Origin: a virus
Reading direction: 5' to 3' (one strand)
Virus record (IMG/VR): IMGVR_UViG_3300031673_000199
Coordinates: 1 to 38,882 of that record
Length of the DNA: 38,882 nt
Below the pieces are notes generated by a model. It was given only the letters and a program-made list of their open reading frames with translations. It ran no database searches and was not told the origin of the DNA. Positions 7,526 to 14,717 of the stretch are shown in pieces; within the stretch, counting starts at the first letter, position 1; every line of letters begins with the position of its first letter. The translations under genes were made by a program, and so were the position numbers.

Positions 7526-10075
7526 ATGAAGACGTCTCCAGAATTATTAACTGAAATATTGGGTGTGCTGGGAAGCATTAATCAAAAAATGGATACTGTA
7601 ACTGGAAAAAAAGATAGAAGTTCAGCTTTTGGTACAGGTGTTACATTGAGTTCAATATTAAAGGGAAAAAAATCTGATGATGGCATCAGCACTATGGCTG
7701 ATAGTATTAAAAAATTAAATAAAGAACTAGATAAAGTTAATATAACAAAATTAAACCGCTTAATAAGTTCTATAGAAAGATATGAAAAAATGCCCAGAAA
7801 AAGTCGTATGGAAAAAATTGGAGGTATGGCTTCATCGGCAAAAGATATGGGACTTGCACTTTTATATACAGCAGGAGGTGTAACTGCATTTGTAGGTGCA
7901 TTTAAACTTGCCGCGGCAGATATTGGTGGAAGTGGAAAAACATCGCCGTGGGCAGTTTTAGGATTTATAGCTGCAACATTTTTAGTGCTGTCGATATCAA
8001 TGCTAATGCTTTCTGGAGCAGATGCCGCCGGCGAAAAACTAAGTATGGGAATATTATCTCAAAACACATCACTTAAAGGTTTTAGAGGAATAAGAGGAGA
8101 TAAAGGGCGAAATAGAGGTGCTATTCAAAGTGCTAAAGATATGGGTATAGCTATGATGTTTATAGCTGGTGGTGTTCTTTCGTTTGCAACAACATTACTT
8201 TTAGTGCCCCTAATGTTAGGATTAAAAAATAAAGAAGGAGAACCTGCTATTCTTGCAGGAGTAGGAGTTATTGCAGCAATTATAATTGGATTAGCTGGTA
8301 CAATTGCATTATTAGGATTAGCTGGTATGTTAGTGGCTCCAGGAATTATGGCAGCAAAGGGTATAGGTGTTGCGTTAGGAATTATAACATTAGGAATATT
8401 AGCTGTTGCTTTTGGTTCTAAACTATTAATGAGTTTAGGAGATAAAGATGCAAAAACTAAAGAAGGAAAATCTAAAGGAAAATTTGGTCAATTAATAGCA
8501 GGAGTTGGCACAGGTCTTGGATTATTTGGTTTATTCTTAATTTCAGCAGTTGGATTATTCTGGACAATGGGTTTACCTATTGTCTCGGGTCCTGTATTAT
8601 TAGGAGCAACCGCATTAATAGGAGTATCACTTTCATTATTAACAATGGTTAAAGCAACTAAAAAGATCACAGAAGCTGTAAAAGATATTGGAGGAAAAGA
8701 AGGCATACAAACACTAACTCAAAATATACAACTCTTAATAGGAGGCGTAATGGACGGCGTTGTACGCGGTATATTGGGTGATCCTACAGCGGGTAGAAAA
8801 GGACTAGATACTTCAGGAGATGGAATATTATCTATTAAAGAATTACGTGAATTTAGAAGAGTAACTCGAGCAATTAAAATGTTTGGAAAGATATCTACGT
8901 CGCTTTCAAGATTTGCTAGCGGTCTTAAAGCCTTTGCTAAAGTTGGTCAAATATCATCTTTAGAATATAAAGAAGATGCAGATGGAAATTTAAAACCGGT
9001 GTTAGGAGGAGATACAATTCATGTTGTTGAAATTGCTCAATCTATCGGTGATACATTTGGATTGTTTATAAAAACAATGATAGATAACACAGAAAATTTA
9101 TCTCGAGATCAAGCAGGAGCATTAAGAAGATTTTCAAAGGCATTATCAGGAAGAAAAGGATTAATCTCGGGGGTAATTCAATTTGCTGAAGCATTAAAAA
9201 CATATGCGGAATTTGGCAAAGCTCGTAAAATTTATGTTGCTACATATGATAAAGATGGAAACATAGATGAAACAAAAAAAGAAGGAGTTCCAATATCTTT
9301 TGTTGTTGAAAGTATAACATCTACATTTGGATCATTTATAGATTTTATGGCAGCAAAAGCTCCATTACTAGAATCAATGAATATTCATAAAATGAGAAAA
9401 TTTAATGAAGCTTTGATGGGTAAAAAAGGAATATTTGGAAGAGAAAAACCTGGTTTACTTGATGCAGTTACTGAATTCTCAGATATGTTAGCAATATATG
9501 CGACATATGGAAAAGATAATATGATTCCTATAAAAAATGATAAAGGCGAAATTATAGGCAAAATGCCAGTATATACTGTAGCTGCTAATATGGTTAAGGG
9601 AATATCGGAGTTTATTTCAAAATTTGAAGTAGCTGCTGGTTCGGGTGGATTAGAGAAAAAAGCAAAAGATATTAAAAATAAAATTAAAAATTTTACAGAT
9701 ATAATTGGACAATTTGATAAATTAGCAAAATCTCAAGAAGGTATGGAAAAATTGGCGAATTCAATGGGATTGCTAGCATCTAACGTAGGTTTATTAGTTA
9801 ATAATATGAGTGGATTAAATACTGAAAATTTATCTAAACTTGCAACTATTACTGCTCAACACGCTGTTATAACCAAAGGAGTTCCTATATCACATACAAC
9901 TCAAACATCACCAACATCTACAACTGCTGTAGTATCTCAACCAGATTGGGATAAAATAGCTGATAAAATGGGTCAAAGAATTGCAGAAAAACTTAATGGA
10001 ACAAAAAATGGAGAATTCAATTTTACATTTTATGATGGTGCTTCGGGCGGAAAACTTGAAATCAAAGAAAAATAA
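7526..10075 (+). CDS. Probable tape measure protein
   Basis: Large 849-residue protein with an N-terminal helical segment, about six hydrophobic, Gly/Ala-rich membrane-like helices between residues 100 and 390, and a C-terminal helical tail. Tape measure proteins set tail length and carry such hydrophobic segments. Residues about 440-705 hold three degenerate repeats of roughly 90 residues. Each begins with a basic helix (FRRVTRAIK, LRRFSKALS, MRKFNEALM), continues with an aromatic helix ending AFAKVG, TYAEFG or IYATYG, and then has an Asp/Gly turn. A perfect EF-hand-type loop (DTSGDGILSIKE) precedes the first repeat. It follows the hub genes. No sequence-level match to T4 gp29 was recognised, so the name rests on size, composition and position. 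Confidence 0.6.
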   Translation: MKTSPELLTEILGVLGSINQKMDTVTGKKDRSSAFGTGVTLSSILKGKKSDDGISTMADSIKKLNKELDKVNITKLNRLISSIERYEKMPRKSRMEKIGGMASSAKDMGLALLYTAGGVTAFVGAFKLAAADIGGSGKTSPWAVLGFIAATFLVLSISMLMLSGADAAGEKLSMGILSQNTSLKGFRGIRGDKGRNRGAIQSAKDMGIAMMFIAGGVLSFATTLLLVPLMLGLKNKEGEPAILAGVGVIAAIIIGLAGTIALLGLAGMLVAPGIMAAKGIGVALGIITLGILAVAFGSKLLMSLGDKDAKTKEGKSKGKFGQLIAGVGTGLGLFGLFLISAVGLFWTMGLPIVSGPVLLGATALIGVSLSLLTMVKATKKITEAVKDIGGKEGIQTLTQNIQLLIGGVMDGVVRGILGDPTAGRKGLDTSGDGILSIKELREFRRVTRAIKMFGKISTSLSRFASGLKAFAKVGQISSLEYKEDADGNLKPVLGGDTIHVVEIAQSIGDTFGLFIKTMIDNTENLSRDQAGALRRFSKALSGRKGLISGVIQFAEALKTYAEFGKARKIYVATYDKDGNIDETKKEGVPISFVVESITSTFGSFIDFMAAKAPLLESMNIHKMRKFNEALMGKKGIFGREKPGLLDAVTEFSDMLAIYATYGKDNMIPIKNDKGEIIGKMPVYTVAANMVKGISEFISKFEVAAGSGGLEKKAKDIKNKIKNFTDIIGQFDKLAKSQEGMEKLANSMGLLASNVGLLVNNMSGLNTENLSKLATITAQHAVITKGVPISHTTQTSPTSTTAVVSQPDWDKIADKMGQRIAEKLNGTKNGEFNFTFYDGASGGKLEIKEK

Positions 10076-10140
10076 TATCAATCTTTTAACAATTTCTTAA
10101 AACTCTTCTTATTATTTTCATATAAATTAAAACGATTTAT

Positions 10141-10419
10141 ATGAAACAATATTTAGATTTATTACAAAACATTCTTGATAACGGAGTTGAAAAGGAATCA
10201 GGAAGAGAAAATATGCCGAATACGATAGGCATTTCTCATGGTGTGATTAAAATGGACTTACAAGAAGGCTTTCCTCTTTTAACTACAAAGAAAATGTATT
10301 TAAAGGGGATTATCCACGAATTACTCTGGTTCTTAAAAGGAGACGATACGTCTCTTGATGAAAGATATGATGAAATGTATAAAAAATATTTAAAGGAATG
10401 CGAAAATGCGCATAAATAA
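10141..10419 (+). CDS. thyA: Thymidylate synthase, N-terminal fragment (split gene)
   Basis: First part of a ThyA-type thymidylate synthase, which methylates dUMP to dTMP. The 92 residues match the family N-terminus: MKQYLDLLQNILDNG, a phosphate-loop Arg in SGRENMPNTIG, then LQEGFPLLTTKKMYLKG and IIHELLWFLKGD. The frame ends in a loop (KYLKECENAHK, stop) just where the family continues with the NIKYL-type segment. That continuation is found 1 kb downstream in the 11420-12412 gene, after an HNH endonuclease gene. Only 36 non-coding bases follow before the endonuclease, too few for a group I intron core. The fragment is therefore probably translated as a separate subunit. ATG start after an A/T leader. 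Confidence 0.85.
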   Translation: MKQYLDLLQNILDNGVEKESGRENMPNTIGISHGVIKMDLQEGFPLLTTKKMYLKGIIHELLWFLKGDDTSLDERYDEMYKKYLKECENAHK

Positions 10420-10430
10420 AAGTGGCTTTT

Positions 10431-10447
10431 AGATATATATAATAAAA
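10431..10447 (+). promoter_or_regulatory. Late-promoter-like element in front of the HNH endonuclease
   Basis: AGATATATATAATAAAA lies 8 bases upstream of the endonuclease ATG, within the inserted segment, so the cassette appears to carry its own promoter. Confidence 0.5.
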
Positions 10448-10455
10448 GAAACCAA

Positions 10456-11445
10456 ATGAACTTATGTAAGGAAATACAAGAGACTTTGTGTTTTTATAAA
10501 AACGGAAAGTATAATGTTTCATCAAGAAAATTAGTAAATATTGATAAGAATTTATTAGAAAATATAATTCAAACTACACATTTTTTAAATGGTAATAATC
10601 CTAAAATAATTGATAGAATTCGGTATATTTTACAAGGAAAAACTTGCATTAATACATGTTTAAATTGTCAAACTCCTATTATTGATATTAATAAAACTTT
10701 TTGTTCTGCGAAATGTAATAATAATTCAGAACAAACAAAAAATAAATTTAGAGAAAAATATAATAATCTATCAACCGATCAAAAAATAGAAAGAAAAAAT
10801 AAAACAGCTAATACATTTAATATAAAATATGGAGGATATACTTTACAGAGTCCCGAACTTAGAAAAAAAGTAAAAACAACACTAATAAAAAAATATGGCG
10901 TTGATCACCCGGTTAAAAATGACTCTATTAAGAGAAAAATAATAAATACATGGCTTACAAAATATGGTGTTGATAATCCATTTAAAGCTCAAATAATAAA
11001 AGAAAAAATAAAAGATATACTCATAGAAAAATATGGTGTAGAAAATCCGGGACAAATATATGATGAACATAAAAATGAAAAAAGAAAAAAAACAAAAATA
11101 GAAAGAGGGTTGATAATTCCAGACGAATTTCTCTCAGATTATAAAATTTATTTTAAAAAAGTAAAAAAAATTACCGAAACTACCTATAAAAAATACAAAA
11201 ATATTATAAATCCGTATAATTATGAAAGAGTCGTAAATGGTAAAAAAGGGTTTCAGTTAGATCATATTTATTCAATATTTGAAGGCTTCCTCAATAAAGT
11301 TGAACCGGAAATTATGGGTCATATAGAAAATCTTCAAATGATTAAATGGGAAGATAATCGTTTTAAAAGTAAAAAATGTAGTATAGATTTAATAGAATTG
11401 AAAAATAGAATCAAACTTTATGAAAATGAAAAAACAATATCTTAA
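10456..11445 (+). CDS. HNH homing endonuclease inserted in thymidylate synthase gene
   Basis: The 329-residue protein has an N-terminal zinc-finger-like module (CLNCQTP ... FCSAKC, about residues 70-90). It then has at least three KYGVD/E-N/H-type DNA-binding repeats at about 117-210 (for example KKYGVDHP, TKYGVDNPF, EKYGVENPGQ). A C-terminal HNH nuclease includes FQLDHIYSI, GHIENLQMI and EDNRFKSKK. Proteins of this design are free-standing phage homing endonucleases. It separates the two thymidylate synthase fragments, and its last 26 bases overlap the start of the downstream one, so translation is probably coupled. The first two modules are shared in style with the 13731-14684 endonuclease, which has a different nuclease domain. 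Confidence 0.82.
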   Translation: MNLCKEIQETLCFYKNGKYNVSSRKLVNIDKNLLENIIQTTHFLNGNNPKIIDRIRYILQGKTCINTCLNCQTPIIDINKTFCSAKCNNNSEQTKNKFREKYNNLSTDQKIERKNKTANTFNIKYGGYTLQSPELRKKVKTTLIKKYGVDHPVKNDSIKRKIINTWLTKYGVDNPFKAQIIKEKIKDILIEKYGVENPGQIYDEHKNEKRKKTKIERGLIIPDEFLSDYKIYFKKVKKITETTYKKYKNIINPYNYERVVNGKKGFQLDHIYSIFEGFLNKVEPEIMGHIENLQMIKWEDNRFKSKKCSIDLIELKNRIKLYENEKTIS

Positions 11446-12412
11446 TGCCGATGGAAGTCCTTTATCCAAAGAAGATTTTATAGAAAAGATAAAAAAGGAT
11501 CGTGAATTTTATGATATGTTTAAAATACCATTTAAGAGTGTAAATATAAAGTATTTAGTCGATAATGGTGTTCACATCTGGGATTCAGACGCTTACAGAT
11601 GGTACTTAAAATATTTTAAGGAATTGGATTATAGTAAGATACACACGTGTGTAGAATTAAGTTTAGAAGATTTTATAAAAACTATAAAAAACAATTCATA
11701 TGAAACTCTAAAATCTTGGTTTGGTTCAATTAGCGATTACGCTCTTGGCGATCTCGGTAAGGTTTATGGTTACCAATGGAGGAACCAGAACGGTGTCGAC
11801 CAAGTTCGAGATGTGATCGAGAGCCTTCGGGATAATCCATATAGTCGTTATCATATCATAGACGGATGGAACAAAGCTGATTTCGAAGATATGGCGCTCC
11901 CTCCTTGTCATTTACTGTATCAGTTTATTGTGAGACCGATAACATGGAGAGAAAGAGTTGATTATTGGTTTCATGTGAAAAAACCAAATAGAGATGTTGT
12001 TGATGCGTGGGACGAGGATTCAAAAGAAAAACAAGTTGAATATTTCAAAAATTATGTTCCTGAGTTCTATCTTGATCTTAATATGTACCAACGTTCATGT
12101 GACAGTGCTTGCGGGATTCCATTTAATTTGGCGTCAATGTCTCTTTTATTGGAAATATTTTCAAAGGCGTCTAATATGGTTCCTGGAGTCGCAACATGGA
12201 TAGGCGGTGATACCCATATCTATGTTAATCATATTGAAACTGTAAAAGAACAAATAAAAAGAACTCCATATAAACTTCCTAAGATTAAAATACTTAAAGA
12301 CATTAGAACACTTGAAGACATAGAGAAATTAACGATTGATGATTTTGAACTAAGTGATTATCAGAATCATTCTAAATTAGATTATGAACTTTTTGTTGGA
12401 TTAAAAAAATAA
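11420..12412 (+). CDS. thyA: Thymidylate synthase, C-terminal fragment (split gene)
   Basis: Catalytic part of the split ThyA. After about 45 residues of loop sequence it resumes the family at NIKYLVDNGVHIWD. It then carries DLGKVYGYQWR, the nucleophile segment ALPPCHLLYQF, YQRSCDSACGIPFNLAS and WIGGDTHIYVNH, which contain the dUMP and folate contacts. An extra stretch of about 45 residues sits between YQFIV and LDLNMYQRSCD, absent from E. coli ThyA. Two ATGs (11420, 11426) lie inside the end of the endonuclease gene. Residues that bind dUMP phosphate are divided between this and the upstream fragment, so activity would need both chains to assemble. Base composition around 11740-11900 is less AT-rich than its surroundings. 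Confidence 0.88.
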   Translation: MKMKKQYLNADGSPLSKEDFIEKIKKDREFYDMFKIPFKSVNIKYLVDNGVHIWDSDAYRWYLKYFKELDYSKIHTCVELSLEDFIKTIKNNSYETLKSWFGSISDYALGDLGKVYGYQWRNQNGVDQVRDVIESLRDNPYSRYHIIDGWNKADFEDMALPPCHLLYQFIVRPITWRERVDYWFHVKKPNRDVVDAWDEDSKEKQVEYFKNYVPEFYLDLNMYQRSCDSACGIPFNLASMSLLLEIFSKASNMVPGVATWIGGDTHIYVNHIETVKEQIKRTPYKLPKIKILKDIRTLEDIEKLTIDDFELSDYQNHSKLDYELFVGLKK

Positions 12413-12422
12413 AAGATATGAA

Positions 12423-12632
12423 ATGAACAAAGAAGATGATATAACAGAATTTATGAAAGAAAATAATCTGTTAAGAATCAAACAAGAAAAAATAGAAAAA
12501 TGTGTTTTTTGTGGAAAAGAAACTCCATATACAATAAACATACATATAGATTATCGTGAATATTACGTAGAAGGCGCTGGACAACTTTGTAAAGAATGTT
12601 ATGACAAGATATATACAATAAAAAATGATTGA
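12423..12632 (+). CDS. Small zinc-ribbon protein
   Basis: The 69-residue protein has two Cys pairs (CVFCGKE at about 27-33 and LCKECYDK near 56) spaced like a zinc ribbon. The gap between them has a YREYYVEGAGQ strand-turn. No enzyme motif seen. It overlaps the next gene by 8 bases and follows the thymidylate synthase fragment by 10, so it is co-transcribed. Function unknown. Confidence 0.65.
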   Translation: MNKEDDITEFMKENNLLRIKQEKIEKCVFCGKETPYTINIHIDYREYYVEGAGQLCKECYDKIYTIKND

Positions 12633-12861
12633 AAGAATACTAGAGATACTTAGTTGGTTTTTTTCTAAAGAACATATATTACCTTGGATTGAACATCATT
12701 TATTATATTTCTTCTTTTTAGGCATAGGTATAGCAATCATATATATAATTATTTTATTAATAAAAATAAACAAAGATATAAAAAAAATAAACAAAAATAG
12801 TCGAAAAAGTGAAAAAAATTTACTAAAATTCTTAAGTAATAAAAAAAATAAAACCTTTTAA
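12625..12861 (+). CDS. Small membrane protein with basic tail
   Basis: The 78 residues have a hydrophobic segment at about 27-48 (FFFLGIGIAIIYIIILLI), preceded by WFFSKEHILPW and followed by a strongly basic Lys/Asn-rich cytoplasmic-type tail. Overlaps the upstream zinc-ribbon gene by 8 bases. Could be a holin-like or accessory membrane protein, but nothing specific supports either. Confidence 0.6.
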   Translation: MIERILEILSWFFSKEHILPWIEHHLLYFFFLGIGIAIIYIIILLIKINKDIKKINKNSRKSEKNLLKFLSNKKNKTF

Positions 12862-12863
12862 AC

Positions 12864-13682
12864 ATGCCACCCATAAAAAAATTGTGTTATAATATAAATT
12901 CTTTTGATGCATCGGAATTACTTGAACTTGCATTATCTGAAATTAGAGATCAATTGGATCATGTTACTGCAATTTGGCAAGCAAAGTCATATTGCGGTAA
13001 TTCTATTGATCCTTTAGATTTTGAAGAACTACAACGTTTACATAAAATAGGACTAATTGATGAACTTGTAGAATTTAAACCTGATTATTCAAAACCTCAT
13101 AGAGAACAAGAAACCGATAAAAGAAATATAGGTATTCGAATGGCTAAAGAGCGTGGATATAGTCATGTTATGTCAGTTGATGCCGATGAATTATATGATA
13201 AAGATCAATTTATAGAAGTAAAAAAACAAATAAATCAGAATGGATGGCCAATAACTTATTGGAGTTATATTAATTATTATAAAGATTTTGACCATTATCT
13301 TGTTTATCCATTTCGTCCATTTGTTCCAGGAATTCACTCAACATATTTTCAGTATACGTTTAATGGTCCAGCACCGGGGCCTACAGATCCAACTAGAAGA
13401 ATTTTTAATCCATGGAATATAGGAACATATTTATTTCCTGATAATGTAATTAGAATGTGTCATGGAGCATGGGTTAGAAAAAATATTAGAAAGAAACTTG
13501 AGAATTGGAGTGCTAAAGATCATTTTAATCAACAACTTATTGATAAAGCAGTAAATCAATTTGAAAATTGGAAAGAAGGTGATAACGCTATAATGTTATT
13601 TAATGTACCCTCAAATCAAGTGACAATTCGAAAATTAGACGTAAAGATCCATAAATTTCAAGTGCCCTGGATAATATCTTAA
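12864..13682 (+). CDS. Glycosyltransferase-like protein (GT-A fold, DxD motif)
   Basis: The 272-residue protein has the family 2-like core. An N-terminal Rossmann-type strand region leads to the KRNIGIRMAKERGYSHVMSV helix-strand, ending in the metal/nucleotide-sugar DxD motif DADE (residues 106-109). The rest has aromatic-rich segments (TYWSYINYYKDF, HSTYFQYTF) and a MCHGAW motif that may form the acceptor side. No membrane segment, so it acts in the cytoplasm. Possible substrates are modified phage DNA bases, virion proteins or host glycans; the sequence does not say which. It starts 2 bases after the preceding gene. Confidence 0.65.
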   Translation: MPPIKKLCYNINSFDASELLELALSEIRDQLDHVTAIWQAKSYCGNSIDPLDFEELQRLHKIGLIDELVEFKPDYSKPHREQETDKRNIGIRMAKERGYSHVMSVDADELYDKDQFIEVKKQINQNGWPITYWSYINYYKDFDHYLVYPFRPFVPGIHSTYFQYTFNGPAPGPTDPTRRIFNPWNIGTYLFPDNVIRMCHGAWVRKNIRKKLENWSAKDHFNQQLIDKAVNQFENWKEGDNAIMLFNVPSNQVTIRKLDVKIHKFQVPWIIS

Positions 13683-13714
13683 CATTGACTATATTTTTAG
13701 GAACATTGGTCTAT

Positions 13715-13730
13715 AGATATATAAAATAAA
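13715..13730 (+). promoter_or_regulatory. Late-promoter-like element abutting endonuclease start codon
   Basis: AGATATATAAAATAAA is followed immediately by ATG. If it acts like the T4 late promoter, transcription would begin at or inside the start codon, giving a leaderless message. Confidence 0.5.
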
Positions 13731-14684
13731 ATGAAAATTTTTAGGAAAACCTTGAAAGATTTATTTATTTGTGAAGAGTGCGGGCAAACATACAAATTAA
13801 TCGGATCTTTAGCAAGACACATAAAACAAAAACACAATTTTGAACAATATTTAATAAAATGGATTAAAAAAGAAGACGATGGAAAGTGTAAAATTTGTGG
13901 AAAGCAAACTCGTTTTCAAAATTTTGCAAGATTTTATCAAAAAACGTGTTCTGACGAATGTAATTTTAAATTAAGAAGTAAAAATATGGCGTCTAACGAA
14001 CGTCAAGAAAAAATCAAAAAAACAAATTTAAAAAAATATGGTGTAGAATATGTCATGCAATCTTCTGCCTATTTAAAGAAAATGAAAGATGCTTCCACAA
14101 AAAAATACGGCGTAGAAAATGTTTATCAGTCAGATATCATTAAAGAAAAATGCAAAAAAACAAAATTAGAAAGATATGGGAACGAAAAATTTAAAAATTG
14201 GGAAAAGCATAAACAAACATGTTTAAAAAAATATGGTTCAGAATATGCTTTATCAAATTTAAATGTAAGACAAAAAGGAAAAGAAACAATAAAACTAAAA
14301 TATGGTGTTGATCACCAATCTCAAAACGAAAATGTACATAAAAAACAGCTTTTAAGTGGGAAAAAAATTAAACAATACAGAAATACCGATATTTGGTATC
14401 AAGGAACATATGAATTAGATTTTTTAGAAAAATATTTTGATAAATTTCAAATAAGAAAAGCTCATTCGATTAAATATGAATTTAATAATAAAATTAAATA
14501 TTATCATCCTGATTTTTTTATTCCCAGTTTAAATCTTATAATAGAAATTAAAAATTCCTATTACGCAAAAAGAGATAAGAATATAATTGATAATAAACAA
14601 AAAGCGACTATTAATGAAGGATACGATTATTTTATGATAGTAGATAAAAATTATGATGAATTTGAAAAATTCATAAATTTATAG
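13731..14684 (+). CDS. Homing endonuclease with PD-(D/E)XK nuclease domain
   Basis: 317 residues. The N-terminus has a C2H2-like finger (CEECGQ ... HIKQKH, about 15-36), then a CKIC ... CSDEC cluster (about 50-80). Four or five KYGVE-type repeats follow at about 100-205 (LKKYGVEYVMQ, KKYGVENVYQ, LERYGNEKF, KKYGSEY, LKYGVDHQSQ). The C-terminal domain is a PD-(D/E)XK nuclease: YQGTYELDFLEKYF, then HPDFFIPSLN (catalytic PD) and IIEIKNSY (ExK). This arrangement is typical of phage free-standing homing endonucleases. It sits between the glycosyltransferase and the convergent T9SS cargo gene. The repeat region is shared with the HNH endonuclease at 10456-11445. Confidence 0.8.
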   Translation: MKIFRKTLKDLFICEECGQTYKLIGSLARHIKQKHNFEQYLIKWIKKEDDGKCKICGKQTRFQNFARFYQKTCSDECNFKLRSKNMASNERQEKIKKTNLKKYGVEYVMQSSAYLKKMKDASTKKYGVENVYQSDIIKEKCKKTKLERYGNEKFKNWEKHKQTCLKKYGSEYALSNLNVRQKGKETIKLKYGVDHQSQNENVHKKQLLSGKKIKQYRNTDIWYQGTYELDFLEKYFDKFQIRKAHSIKYEFNNKIKYYHPDFFIPSLNLIIEIKNSYYAKRDKNIIDNKQKATINEGYDYFMIVDKNYDEFEKFINL

Positions 14685-14717
14685 TTCCTTGGTTAAAAAC
14701 ATAATATCTATAAATTT

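Noticed and set aside
10420-11445. Group I intron in the thymidylate synthase gene
   Set aside because: The insert is almost entirely coding, with only 36 non-coding bases at its left end and overlap at its right end; no room for a catalytic core and no recognisable P/Q/R/S elements.
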